Of a stretch of DNA of 64,000 bases, positions 11,625 to 24,044 are shown piece after piece (the stretch's first letter is position 1; every line of letters starts with the position of its first letter). Under the pieces are notes generated by a model. It did no database searches, had not been told where the DNA came from, and saw nothing but the letters and a program-made list of their open reading frames with translations. This stretch comes from Brachycybe producta (Eukaryota > Arthropoda > Diplopoda > Playtdesmida > Andrognathidae), in assembly GCA_036925085.1 (NCBI GenBank), contig JAUPFP010000015.1:2701426-2765425 (forward strand), read 5' to 3'. The position numbers were made by a program, and so were the translations under genes.

Positions 11625-12817
11625 ATGGCATTATCAGCTATACAAGGCAAAAACACTATTAATCTTAAAGGTTCTGTTGATATTGTAACAGAATTCTTCG
11701 GTAAGTGTCATTCTAAATGTCTTAATGTCGGCGTTTGAGGTTCTTAATTTTTGTCTTGCGTTTTGTTTGTTCGTTTTTCTAGATTTTGCTATTAATAGTA
11801 TACTTTATCAGAGAGGACTTTATCCACCCGAAGAATTTAAAAGAGTTGAGAAATACGGATTGACCGTCCTCGTTACGGCTAACGAAAAGTTGAAAGCTTA
11901 CCTTATGGATGTTCTCAATCAGATTCAAGGTTTGTTGTTATTGGAGGTATTTTTTGTTTTCTTCTCGCTTGTGGCGTATTCAATTGTTCGTTTTATGTAC
12001 CGTACAAGTCCCTTCATAATATTTATCTAATAGTTACAGACGTTCAAAATGATCGTTTTAGCTTTTATATCAGTTTTTATTATTACGGGTTTAAGATAAC
12101 CTTTTGTTTAATAACAAACGGGTAAGACGGTCAAGTTGTTTTTAGCGAAATAAAACAGTGCAAAAGCAACGAAAATTGCGAAATAAGGTCATACGGTCGA
12201 CTCGCAAGATTCGAACGCCTCCGTAAGTCGGTTTTTTCAAAGTTATAGCAGCTTAATTTGCGTTATTATTCGTAAAGACTGGCTTCTAAGCCAGAAAGTT
12301 CAAAGGGTTGTTCTGTTGATCGTAAACACGGTGAACGGCGAGAATCTCGAAAGATGGGATTTCATCCTCGACTGCGAAAAGACCAACGAAGAAAACCACG
12401 GGTAACTTTTACAACAATTAAATACGAGTTTCTTTAAAAAATCTAATGAAAGTATCTTACAGACAAACAAAAGAGAAGGACATCAAGGAGATAAATAAAG
12501 AAATACGTAATATTATACGACAGATTACGGCAAGTGTCACTTTCTTGCCTCTTCTCGATGGACCCTGTCAGTATATTTGGATACGAGATTCGATTATTTT
12601 TAATTTGTATCAGTTTCAAATTGGATTCTGATGATGATGATGATGTTTTTTAGGTTCATTTGATATTATACTTTATACGGATAAAGATGTTAAGATTTCG
12701 GAGCTTTGGAGCGATGGAGCTTCATGTACGATCGAGAACTCCGAGGAAGTACAATTGCGATCTTTTTCCACTGGTGTTCATACAGTTAACACTGTTGTTA
12801 GTTATCGAAATAAGTGA
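11625..12817 (+). CDS. MAD2L1: Mitotic spindle assembly checkpoint protein MAD2
   Basis: Five exons in phase: 11625-11700, 11783-11929, 12278-12401, 12463-12566, 12654-12817, giving 204 aa (human MAD2L1 is 205). The whole protein is a HORMA domain. Family signatures: GSVDIVTEFF near the N-terminus, NSILYQRGLYPPEEF, VEKYGLTVLVT, ERWDFILDCEK, IRNIIRQITASVTFLPLL, and a C-terminal seatbelt region ending VNTVVSYRNK. MAD2 converts from open to closed form on unattached kinetochores, binding MAD1 or CDC20 and inhibiting the APC/C. The start MALSAIQGKN matches the position of the family's start, and the upstream region has an E2F-like site. All introns are short (61-348 nt) with GT-AG ends. No defects seen. 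Confidence 0.97.
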
Positions 12818-12924
12818 ACGTTTCCCCTCTTTTTCTTCTTATTGAAACGTTAAACTTATCAATTTTTTTTTTAATCATGATACAATATTTTTTATAGAGT
12901 GATTCAGGTTTTTCTTGAAGTATA

Positions 12925-12976
12925 TTTGTAATAAAAAAAGGTGTCCCACAAATGTTCCTCGACACCTTTTATTACG
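12925..12976. terminator. Stem-loop just past the MAD2 stop codon
   Basis: TAATAAAAAAAGGTGTC is followed 14 bases later by GACACCTTTTATTAC. The arms pair to a stem of about 15 bp about 110 bases after the MAD2 stop. It contains AATAAA on the plus strand, so it may coincide with the polyadenylation region; role unproven. Confidence 0.4.
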
Positions 12977-14690
12977 AAATGGGTCGTGTCCTCATCCATT
13001 TTCGTTTTCTCACAGGTTTTCTATATTACTTTTCCAAATAGATAGAATGTGAGGGAAAGAAAGGGAGAGAGAGAGAGAGAGAATGTCAAGTCTGTCAAAA
13101 AAAAAATCAATCGAGTACGTTGTCGGTGTGGCAAAAAGGGGTTTGAAGAAGTAGTTGTATCAAGAAGCGATTCAACAAGAAATCTTTGCATAGAGAGAGA
13201 AAGAGAGAAAATAGAAAAAATATATTGAAGCAGAAAAGACGAAAGTGGTTTGTGTGTATGTCTCACAAATCAATCGTTCGTGACCTAAAGAGAAAGACGA
13301 GCAAGAGTAGCTATTTTACTAGCTGCTGCTGTTCCTTCTTCTTGATAACTCCCTTAAATATTTTATGATTACAGGTTTCAACATATATGTATCTAAAAGA
13401 AAAAATATTGTTTTGACATTGCATGCAACGAATTTGTCTCTAAAGTGAAAGTTAAGGTCGTGTTATTTATTGTTTTGTGTCTTTGTATAAAGATAAAATA
13501 CAATACAATACCATTTGTAACATCACAAAATGTGGTTTCGATTCACTGAAAGGAGGGTGGTTAAGTGTTCTAGTAGAATTTTTAGAAAAGTCTATTGAAC
13601 AATTGTTTATTTTACATATGTTGATTCCAATAAACATTCCTATTTTATGTACATTTTGACACGGGGGAAATGCTAAAAGGCATTTTTATGATCTCCTCAT
13701 AAAAATGTACTTTCAGCAACAATTTTTGATCTTTCAAAAACAGCTAACAAAAGGTACAAATTTGAATTTTTTGTTATATTGGCATAAATGACATTGAACT
13801 CTTAAGAATGTATTTTGTTTTATCAAAAAAGTTCTTGAAAAATTCATTATTATTCTCTTTCGAGAGATGCTAGTAAGCAGTAGTAATTATAAAATTATTA
13901 TTTAAGGGAGGGTGGTTTAACGTAACCACTTCATGGTATATTTTAGTTAATGTGTTCTTCGTTTTGTAGTTATATGCTTCTCGTAATAACATTAAGCTCG
14001 AGGATTTTTATTCTAATAAAGATGCTAATTTGCATTAGAGTTGCATTTTTCTTTACCGACAAGAAAATTGTCGTCCAATTACAGAGCTTTTTTCTTTGCT
14101 CGCTTTTCTTCTCTCGTACCCTTCAGTATTCTAATAAGTGAACCATCGACAACGTTTTTCTCTCTTGATAATTTCGTAATAATAACAAAGTTAGCAAAGG
14201 AAAAACACAGCTTGCAACAGACTCTTGAGCTTCTAGACAATCAATCACCTTAATAGTGTATTGTGTGTCTGTGACGTACAAGTAATTGTCTTCATCTTTT
14301 GTGTGTTTGCATTCATGTTTACTAAAGTGAGAGAGAGTTTTAACTTTGATGTTAGTGGAAGAAGGAGTGAGTGTGGTTCGAGGGTCAGCCTCTAATGGAT
14401 GTCACTAACATGTGTAAAAACATGATGATGAGCACTTTTTTGAGTGTTAAGTCGGCTAATATGTGGCTTAAATAAAACTTGATTTGATATGGCTCATAAC
14501 TTAAGTGACCACAAAATGACCTGTTAGCTAAATATTTAAATTAATCTGTTGGTCATAATAAATATGATTTTGTTTAAATTTAATTCCAAAGGTGTGCCTG
14601 TCTATTCTGGATTTTTGGAACGGTTGTCAGGCGTTTATTAAAACGATAGTGGAATACCTAACATTATACATAATGCCCAGGGTTCAGTCG
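12977..14690. other. Intergenic with purine-rich low-complexity tract
   Basis: A GA-rich tract (GAGAGAGAGAGAG near 13068-13082, and again near 13192-13210) is the only distinctive part. No gene, RNA gene or clear transposon recognised. Open frames here are short and compositionally biased. Confidence 0.5.
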
Positions 14691-14734
14691 GATTTTACAA
14701 AAATTCAGGACTGGCAATGTTTTAATCGATTTAG

Positions 14735-14960
14735 GTGGGCTTGACAGGCTTTATGGGTTATAGTCTTAATGATTGCAAAGTCAAAGCTAATGCTAAACTC
14801 ATTAACTTTTATATGAAACGTCCTACCTAAATAAAGTTCATGAGTTTAGCACTAGCGTTTAACTTAGCAATCATTAAAAATACGACCCCGTGAGTTTAGG
14901 AAATGCTAAAACACGGGCTTTGTGGGCCTGACGGGTTTTGTGTACCTCATAGGCTTGGCA
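14735..14960. repeat. Inverted-repeat element plus GGGCYTGAY-type minisatellite
   Basis: Between about 14760 and 14886, AAAGCTAATGCTAAACTCAT is matched in reverse by CATGAGTTTAGCACTAGCGTTT, and the outer TTAATGATTGCAAAG pairs with TTAGCAATCATTAA. A related element lies at 49873-49985. On both sides are imperfect 9-base GGGCTTGAC / GGGTTTTGT units. Confidence 0.6.
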
Positions 14961-15169
14961 AAGTTGGTATATTGGTGGATCACTATAAAGTTGATTGGGC
15001 TGGTCTGTTTGCTCAATTTTTTAACAAAATGTAAGTCTAAAAAAATGTTAGTAATGTACAGCTTGTATACGATATCTTCGTTCACACTAATTGCAAACGT
15101 TTGTTTTGGTGTGGGCATTCAGCTTCACATTACTTAATATTTGGTTTTGTGTCATTTAATAGAAATAGA

Positions 15170-15236
15170 GGGGAATTTCGATTATCCGGACCAGGGCTGG
15201 TCTCATTTAGTCCAGATAATCGAGATTCTACTGTGC
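15170..15236. repeat. Short foldback resembling pogo/Tigger-type ends
   Basis: TTTCGATTATCCGGAC on the left pairs with GTCCAGATAATCGAGATT on the right; read on the minus strand the element starts CAGTAGAATCTCGATTATCTGG, like TcMar-Tigger/pogo inverted ends. No internal coding sequence. Confidence 0.5.
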
Positions 15237-16400
15237 ACAGAGATATCCAACTACATGTAAAGTAATTTATTTTACAAAATATCACAACATTTAAAGAAAA
15301 ATCGAAAGTTTTCTTTTAAATTGCAAAGTAAAAATCATATGACTTCATAAAGTAAAAATTGTTTAATATTAAAATATTTATTTTCAATCACTGTTCGGTT
15401 GGCTGGCTAATGGTCAGTTATGGCGTTTTTAGTTATAAAATGCTTAAATTATTGATAAACAATTTTATATTATGAAAAATGACTGGCATTTTCTCTAAAA
15501 TAAAACCTTTCTAGTAATATAGCTCCGAGAGCTCGTAGTAATGGAAGACTGTGTATGATGGAAGCTTTTTTTATTCAAACAACAAAAAAAGCAAGGAACC
15601 ATTTTACATCTTGACATCACATAAGTTATTTTTATGTATATAAATGTAATTTCATTTGCCAGTTTTCTTTAATGGTGCTACTCATCATCGAAATGGGAAT
15701 TTTGAGAGGAGGCGGCGGGGGTTTAGAATATTTACTGAAATTGACGATCTGTGTAGAATTTGAGAAGTCACATGCCCAGATTTTGCCAAGGATTTTCTGC
15801 CATATTTAATGAATAAGAAAGTAGTTTCATTTTTTCTTAAAAGAAAAAGTTCGAAGTCATAAATTTTAACATTTTAATACATTTTTCCATGCAAGTCTAT
15901 TTATAAAATGTTGAAGTTCAGTTTACTTTAAAGCTGACAAGCTGAATATTTTTAGTTATTAAAAAAATTCTAAAAAGGGTTGTATGTTCTTTGATGTACA
16001 TTAAGATGGGTTCTCTTTTAGCTATTGATTTAATTTCTTTATGGTTATAATAAGTTATTGTTTTTTTTTCTCTGAGCATTTATTCTTATGGAATGTTTTA
16101 AAAATACTTGTGATGCAAATGATGTTTTTTTTCTTCTTCTGCCAATCGATTATATGCATTTTTGTGTTAATGCAGTTTCTCTATTCACTCTTGACATTAA
16201 TATATTACAGAAGAAAAAAACACAAAAAATATGGAGCTAATTTATAATATAGTGCGAATGTAGGTTATTCAATAATACTTTTTGCAGCACTAATAATTTT
16301 AAGTGCTGTTCAACAAAAAAAAAAGGTGTGTTGCATTTGTTTTTCTACAACTTGCATAAACACAAATGAGGAAATATGTTTAAAAAGGTTAATTTTTCAG
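15237..16400. other. Intergenic, nothing recognised
   Basis: AT-rich sequence. I see no coding exon with supported splice sites, no RNA gene and no repeat shared with the rest of the window. Confidence 0.45.
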
Positions 16401-16409
16401 TTGTTATAT

Positions 16410-16565
16410 GGGCATTAGTGAGCCATTTTCAAGTTTTAGGACTTTTGCACACGCGCGACTTTTTGACGGCAAAATGAAGTCGAATACTGTATGTCCTTGC
16501 AATGTATTTTCTATGGAAAGACGCCAACATTTTCACACGGGCGACTTTGTTGTCAAGGGCCTTAG
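16410..16565. repeat. Dispersed repeat related to 39500-39660
   Basis: Shares CGACTTTTTGACGGCAAAAT / CCTTTTTGACTGCAAAATGA, GAAGTCGAA, and a middle ATGTATTTTCTATGGAAAGA with the copy near 39500-39660. Weak inverted ends (GCACACGCGCGAC and GTGTGAAAATG region) suggest a small MITE. Confidence 0.5.
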
Positions 16566-16845
16566 TATTAGTTTTTAGTGAAAGTTATGTATTTGTATCT
16601 TTTTAGACAACTACCACTAACTTTTCAACTTTCTTCTATTGTTTAGAAAATTTATCATTATTTGCAATGAATTGTGTAAAATTCAAAATTGTGTATGACA
16701 TAATCAATATGCATTTAACCGTAGTCGGAAATAAAAGAATATTCCTGTTTGATGTAAAGAATTCATAGAGATAATTGCTACTCCCCAAGCAAATTCTATA
16801 AAAAGGAAAGATTTTCTGACTATGCATATTTACATGTATTATACT

Positions 16846-17146
16846 TAGGGCTCAGATTTTTATGCAATATTAAGCAAATGTTTCTCAATCTGTGGCCCAA
16901 GAGCCAATTGTTAAGTAACAATCTCATTTAGATCAACCAACAATTTTTTTTTCAACCAAAAACACTGGTTAGAGGCTAGAACTCTTGTTGACAACTGATA
17001 GTAACCAGACATCTAGTTTCTAACCAGCTTTTTTGATTAAAAAAAAGCATAAGTGCAGTTGCTCTAATAATGATGATTACTTCACAATTGGCACTTGCAC
17101 CACCAATTGAGAAACATTTGCTTGATATTACATGAAATTCCTAGCC
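16846..17146. mobile_element. Family A MITE copy
   Basis: Full-length: starts AGGGCTCAGATTTTTATGCA and ends with the complementary TTGATATTACATGAAATTCC then TAGCC. The core has two facing blocks, GGTTAGAGGCTAGAACTC and CATCTAGTTTCTAACCAGC. Confidence 0.8.
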
Positions 17147-19940
17147 TACAGGTACTAATAATGATGAGTTTCGTATTATATTGTCAGGGCCGCCGCATTT
17201 ATGCTTTTTTGTCTACTTTCTGAAGTAGAAAATAAAATTTATAGACACTTGGACCATTTTTTTTTGTCAAATAATTTAATAGTGCGAAATTTAAATTTAT
17301 GTTATGAAATTTAGTCAACATACTGTGTGTAATATAAAAGTGTAGGACCATCATCGTACAAAAGTAATCAATGGAGCCATTGGGTTGTGTGTATCACTTG
17401 GTAAATGATGAAGCTAGATATATCGATTAGTCAGTAGAAACTGAGGTGAAGGAAGGAACAACAAGTGTGTTATGTATGTTGTGTGTTCACCACCAAAAAA
17501 GCCCATCATTTTCTTCTGTTTGCCAACTGTTCGGATCGGAATCGTTTGTCGTGAAATTTTTTTTTTCTTCTTCTTCTCTTGTATTCTTCGTCAAATGACT
17601 ACGGTTTTATTTTTATTTCAAGAAAACACAGTATAAAAGTTCAGCTGGTTTTTTCAATGTGAACAAATGTAATAGGTCAGTCAACATGTTACACTCTGTC
17701 TCAATTGTGTTTCTGTGTGGTGTAAATAACAATATAACCTGAATGATTTTTAAAAAAAATTATTTTATTCTCTGATGCTTGAAATAATATTTATGAGAAA
17801 CCGATTTTTTGGGGATTAATTATTATTATAATTTTTTTTAATTTTAAGCGTTTTCCTTCTTTGTTTTTATCATCACAGACTAACAGGTAAACTGTAGATC
17901 TTAAAACATTTATTTTTTTCAAAATAGAAAATAAGGGTGCACTTTCATGCTATTTTAATGGGCTAACTTTTGAATAGTTTCTGCTTATTTGTGTTTTGTT
18001 TATATTAGAGACCTATACAGGGTCGAATTGGCCTGGCCTAACGGGCAATTGAGGGTCGGTTTTTTTCATTAGAGGTGCTGATTTTATGATGAAATTCGAT
18101 GAAAGTTTAAAAATCACGCAAGAAAAATATCAGAAACCTGAAGTGTTTTTTAAATAGAAAATCTAAAAGAAAAGGCCACATTTTGAGCGAAAAATGAAAT
18201 AAAAACTAGAAAGAAAAAAAAAACATTTTTTAGAAAGAATGTATAAAGCAAAATTATATTTTTATATTTATTTGGCATTTTTTTTAAGCAAAAACTTATT
18301 TTTTGCCTATAAGGTTGCGTCAAATAGCAAACGAAATTCACACTTTTATTGTAGGCCTATACAAAAATGAAAATAGAACCATGTGTAATTTTGATTGAAA
18401 AAATTACGCCATATTTAAAGGGAATGGTGTTTTCTAGGTTCGTACTCTTTAGGGCCGGGCAAGTAATTTTTCCCCCTAGCCATTTTTTTGTATCATAGTC
18501 CGCCCCTTGAGACCTAGCTCAACCCTTAAAAGTTTATAGTGAGCCCTTACCACCAAACCCATGAGGCCCAGAGAGTGCACCAAGCTGATGAGGCCAGTAA
18601 AGCCCAGCAAAAACACGAAGCCCACTTGGGTCGTGAGGCATGCCGAAGCCCAGGGGCTTTTTTTTAAAAAAAATAAAATTGTCAGCCTGGGTGCATGGGC
18701 TTTATGTACAGTGTTGGTATCTAGTTTCTGTGTTCAGTAACCCTCTGCTTTGTGTGTTTTTCTGTGTGGGTGAATGAATGCGTTTTGATAATATAAAACT
18801 AGTTGGTCAATATCTATACTTTTATATCTGTTATTAAATGTTGATTATATATGAATTTGAAAAATTACTTTGCAAGCTGCCAGTAAGGCCTGTGACAGAG
18901 GAACAGGAGTCTAATTGCAGCATGTGAAATGCATTGTCAAAACCTAAAAATATAAAACCCATTAACAATAATTACACTGTTTATTGGTGCAGCTGAAATA
19001 ATTCATTGTCAGAAAATTAATAATTGTGTAAAATCCATATAAACTTTTAACTTAGTAGGAGGCAATGTTGCTTTTGTATTGTGAACTATATGTATGCGTT
19101 TGATATATGTCGTAGCTTGTTATTTATGTTGTCCACGGGCAACAACAACAAAAATAGCTTATCAAGAAGATGCAGAAGATGTGCATTTTTAAGGTGCCGG
19201 ATGCTCACATGTGATAAGATGGGTGAAAAAAAAGCCATCAAACAAGGTGGAGGATGAGGGACTTTTATGACAACAGTGCAATTCATTAAGAGAGGCTCAC
19301 AATGTTTTAACATTGGCATCTAATGTAATAAGTTTTATATAGTTCTTCAACGAATATAATATAAGCTATTTATTTTTATACACACATTAAATATCGTATG
19401 TGGCGCAAGTAAAATGGCTGCTGTTTAAAGAGACAAAATATAATATTAACTTTAGATTGCATACTTGTCAACTTAATTGACACTTTAACAATATAACGAA
19501 ATATATTTGCAGATAAAAGTAAAAAAAATGTTTTCAGTACAATTTAATAAAGTTATTGAAGTGTTGATGTTTTAAAAAGTCATCAGAATAAAATTCAATA
19601 ACTTTGTTAAATTGATGAACAATAATTATTTTTTATACAAATAAATTAAAATATTTGTATCTTTTTACAAATTACAGTAAACAAATTAATAATAATTTAA
19701 TTAAACACTTTAGTTCGAAAAAAATTCTACAAAAGGTTTCTTTAAACTTGGTTTTCATTATTCATTTTATCTATTACTTTCTTCAGTCATAAAGATGAAC
19801 AATTTTCTTTGCATATTTTGCATTTTTGTCTTTATTGTCTATTTGCATAAAACAATTTCTCAAAAATCAATTCTTGCACATTTTTGAATTTTTATTTGCA
19901 TAAATGTTTTGGTCTTAATGACCAGGGGCTTCATTAGAAA
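17147..19940. other. Intergenic; includes a GGCC-rich minisatellite
   Basis: About 18535-18680 holds imperfect CCCATGAGGCCCA / GTAAAGCCCAGC / ACGAAGCCCACTTGG units, related to those at 14735, 22325 and 30905. No gene, RNA gene or full transposon recognised in the remainder. Confidence 0.45.
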
Positions 19941-19945
19941 AGTAG

Positions 19946-20405
19946 AATAAGATTGTCATATTACAGTAAATTGTTATATGTTACTCATAACTTTGTAACA
20001 ATTACAAAATGTTGCATGTTACTCATAACTTTGTAACAATTACAAAATGTTGCTACCACAGATATTGTCACATAACTGCCATTGACTGGTGTACTGAATA
20101 ATATGACAGTCATAAAATATTAGCGTACAAGCAAGCAGTGACATCATAAGGTACGACTGTCACATTTGTATGCCTGTGTAATGAGTCTCCTTGTGGTTTC
20201 ATCACTGAAATTGAATAAGACTGTCATATGACTGTAAATTGTCATATCTAACTGTTAACATTGTAATAATCACAAAAGCATTTACAAATATTATTACAAC
20301 AAATATTTTCACATAACTGCCATTGACTGGTGTACAACATCATGTGATTCATAAAATAGTAAAGCACAAGCAGGGACATCATAAGGTATGACTGTCACAA
20401 TTATG
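19946..20405 (+). repeat. Local tandem duplication (~250 bp unit) with nested ~39-bp repeat
   Basis: Unit 1 (about 19946-20165) and unit 2 (about 20215-20405) share CACATAACTGCCATTGACTG followed by GTGTAC, ATAAAATA, CACAAGCAG/CAAGCAGTG and GACATCATAAGGTA(C/T)GACTG. Inside unit 1, ATGTTACTCATAACTTTGTA plus AACAATTACAAAATGTTGC is itself present twice back to back (about 19977 and 20016). Confidence 0.8.
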
Positions 20406-21380
20406 ATTTTTTTTTCTGTAACGAGGCCCAAGATATCTAAAGTTGAAAAAGCGAATATGTTTAACTTGGCCCACCATATACACACACATTATACCAAATG
20501 CACTTTTTTGTGTGACATACTGTATTTAATATTGAATATTATGTATGTCATAAAAAAGTGTTGGGTTGGGGAGACTGAACTTGACTTTTATTAAATCTTG
20601 CTAGCTATAAGGGTTTTTGATAGCATCAATTGAGTTGCTTAGTAATTGTTTATCAAGGTATGCAATCATACAGAGTTAAGAAATAGAAGTAAAAATAAGG
20701 AGAAAATAAAAATGCATTTGATGTCATTGAAGCAGAAACGCTTGCAACTTGTAATTGAACGTTCAGTAGTAGATATATGGTGTTACATAGTGATGAGTTA
20801 AGTTAATAACATCAAGTCACAAACACTATTCAGGGTGGAGTTACTTTTCAATTATATTATCTCATGATAATATAAGACGATTCAAGCGTAAAGTCTTTAT
20901 TATCATTGGTATTTGTGTGTGTGTGTGTACCATATTCTTCTAATGTTTCTATTTCTATTGAACAATATGTGAGGAATTTTTTTAAACATCTCAAGTAAAG
21001 GATGAAATTGATACAATTGATGTAAAATAATTATTTCCAAAATTTTTCTTTTCTTTCAGTTCATTAAAATTTTACGAATTTAAGAGAAATAGACACAAAA
21101 AAAATCTCATTAAAATAGCATTTTCAGACTATTCTAGGGAAACAATAAAAACGGATAATTAGTGTCAAGAAGAGAAAATAAAGAAAATGTTTTACTGTTT
21201 CTTATGACTTCGGTTGTGTCTTTTGCAAATGATTGGGAATGTACTCATCCGTGAATGCAATTCTGAATCGATCGACAAATCCCATGTTTAGCCTTTACTA
21301 CATTACATTACATTCTAGATGTCTTCTAGCTCTCTGTCTCTCGTGCTTGAACATATTTCAAAGCTACAATACCCCATTAC
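20406..21380. other. Intergenic, nothing recognised
   Basis: AT-rich, with a short GT run near 20914. No coding or repeat signal I can support. Confidence 0.4.
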
Positions 21381-21678
21381 TAGGGCTCGGATTTTTATGC
21401 AATATCTAGCAAATGTTTCTCAGTCTGTGACCCCCTTTGTGCCAATTGTTAAGTAGCAATGAACAATTATGATTTTTACAATCAAAAATACTGGTTAGAG
21501 GCTATAAATCCAGTTGACAACTGATAGTAAACAGACATCTAGCCTCTAAACAGCTTTTTTGATCAGAAAAACCATAATTGCAGTTTCTCTAATGATGATG
21601 ATTACTTCCACAATTCGCACTTTGATCACAGAGTGAGAAACATTTGATTATCAGTGCTTAAAAATTCAAGTCGTGCCC
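21381..21678. mobile_element. Family A MITE copy
   Basis: Begins TAGGGCTCGGATTTTTATGC and ends near AATTCAAGTCGTGCCC. Flanks ATTACT on the left and GTTACT on the right are a possible imperfect target duplication. Confidence 0.8.
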
Positions 21679-21959
21679 GTTACTGATTTTAAGACACAAT
21701 TTCCATAAGCCACAAGTATCACATTTTGCAGTTCAGACTAAAATTGTAACAAGAGTTGTTTGAAAATCTTTTTTTCCCCCTTCTTAATGTAGTTTTTCTT
21801 TTTACTTAAGAGAAATGTATTCAGTTTTACTCAAAAATTGAAAGAAAATAAACTAACAAAAAACACTTAGATTCATTATTAATGTATAATTTCATATTTT
21901 TTGTTGTGAATCTGCTTTTTTTGTTGAACACTCGAAATTAAGATGTTTTATAAACAGCT

Positions 21960-22285
21960 CAAAGTATTTTGCGTTTCAAAAAAGCAGCACTAAGGAGAAA
22001 TCGAAAATGTTTTAGAAACTAGAATGGTAGCTCAATCGCTTAATTGTATTTTCATGTGGATACCTTGCAAATTAATTTTTTACAGACAAAAATTTGAAGA
22101 AATATAGGTGGGCCATTTTCAAACTCACATAGAAAGCTTATTTTAAAAGATGTCAACATGATTATACACTGAAGTGATTGAACAACCATTGTCATATGTA
22201 AGTCACTTTCAAGATTGTTGCTCCTGACGGACAGAATAAGTAGTTTCAGGAGCGTTTACACTTAAAAAACCACCTTTAACTGTTT
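21960..22285. repeat. Family B MITE copy
   Basis: Contains TAGAAACTAGAATGGTAGCTC and the oppositely oriented arm GTGATTGAACAACCATTGTC, ending CGTTTACACTTAAAAAACC near 22275. Confidence 0.75.
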
Positions 22286-22324
22286 AGAGAAATTCATAAA
22301 CAGAATGAGGTTTAATGTAGAGAC

Positions 22325-22465
22325 CTACATAAAGCCCATGGGCCGGTAGACTTTTGCAAAAGCCAGCACAAACCCGGGTTGGCATTTTTATGTTAAAGGC
22401 CCATGGGCCTGGTGGGTTTCGTGGGCTGGGCCTGGTATAAAGTCTCATGGGCTGAGCTTCAATTT
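22325..22465. repeat. GGGCC-rich minisatellite-like repeat
   Basis: Imperfect units such as AAGCCCATGGGCCGG, GGCCCATGGGCCTGGTGGG and CTCATGGGCTGAGC. Same composition as tracts at about 14735, 18535 and 30905. Confidence 0.55.
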
Positions 22466-22723
22466 TGTGCACAATGTAGGTCTCTAGTTTAATGTATCCA
22501 AATGAATCCAAACAATGATAAATACAGAAACCCATTATGCAAAATTTTGGACAACTTAAGATTAACATCTCCAAATGTGAAGTGAACTGAGAAACAACTT
22601 CTTAACTTACGAGCATATACACTGTTTGTCATCTTTAGTTCACTGGTAAATTCATGTAAATGAAAATTTTTTACTTTTGCACACATGTACAACACAGGTG
22701 TGTCTGCCCAGCAGTAAATTTTT

Positions 22724-22860
22724 GTTGGCCCCGCCTTTTTATGAGCGTCAGACCAAATATCAACCAATTAGAAATTGAAGGGGGGGGGCTGTGACATCAG
22801 ACCAAGTAACAAACAAATTAGAAATTGATGGCGCTCATAAAAGGGCGGGCCCAAATTTTT
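22724..22860. repeat. Foldback element, ~137 bp
   Basis: GGCCCCGCCTTTTTATGAGCG on the left pairs with CGCTCATAAAAGGGCGGGCC on the right. Between them is a duplicated ACCAA...AATTAGAAATTGA block and a G9 run. Confidence 0.7.
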
Positions 22861-24044
22861 TTTATTGCTTTACAGAGATGCCTGTTGTACAACAGGTGAC
22901 AAAAAATGGCAAATGTTTAAAACAATAATAAAAAAAACCATTGAAAAATGATGGTGATGCGCACATCTCATTTCACCAGCAATCTTAAGTTGACAAATGA
23001 TATAAAAGATAATGCCTTTAGATGTGTTTTTTTATATATAGGCAAAGCATGTGTTATTTTCCACAAGAATGATAAACTACTTGATTAATTATTCTGATTC
23101 TAATGAAATGTTTGATGCATTTTGTGTCGTTTTTACTTTCAGATGTATATTTAATATTAATGAAAGAAAGAAATTCCAATTTTGAAACACAATCAACCAT
23201 TTTTTTAATTTGTATTTGCAGCGGCTGTTCTATATATATAAATGCTTTTTACTAAAAGAAATTTCAAGACCAAAAATATACTGATTTCATATTTGTGATT
23301 ATTATTAATTCATATTCATATTGCATTGAAATGAAGAAGTCAAAAACAATAACAACATGAATAATTAATTTAGTATTTTATATATCGTACGGTAATTTTT
23401 CTGGGTTTCTTAAATCAATACATTCTTACAAAGATAAAAGAAGTTTTTTTTTTAACAAAAGTGAAGTTTTCTCCATAGACAAAACTAAAGATCTCAATGA
23501 TAAGACCTAAAGGGAGATAGAAAGAGACACAGAGAGAGGGTCTCAGTTTGGTTTCTTAATAAATGTGCCGTGAAAAATTAAGCAAAATTCGTCTGGTGAC
23601 AACCAATTTAGCTTAATAAAATGGCTGAACTTGATGAAAACGATAAATCACAAAAAGAAACCTTTCTAAGGTTTATGTATACAGGAAGCAATTTGGTACG
23701 GAAGTGACGTTAATGGGCAATATAAACTAAGCTTGTAAGACCTACATTATTAAGAGTTCCATTTTAAGGGGGATTATTTTTTGAAAATTGTTGGAGTTTG
23801 TGAGAAAATTAAACTCTCCGTGTCAATTAGGTTATGGTCTACAAATTTTTGTCAAAAGTAAATTATTTGTTTGGTGTCTTTGTTAAATTTAAAAATTAGG
23901 AGGTTTTAATTAACGTGTTAATTTTGCGTAATAAAGAGCTGTTGAAAAAGAATCAGTGATGCAAATACAAAGGAGGAACAAAAAGAAGGTGTTGTTAACT
24001 ACTCATTTTTTCTAGCTTATAGTTTTTACTGATCATCTTATTGA

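Noticed and set aside
14906..15137. Two opposing ~70-aa open frames at 14906-15137
   Set aside because: They derive from the GGGCYTGA-type minisatellite and its flank and show no domain or exon signals.
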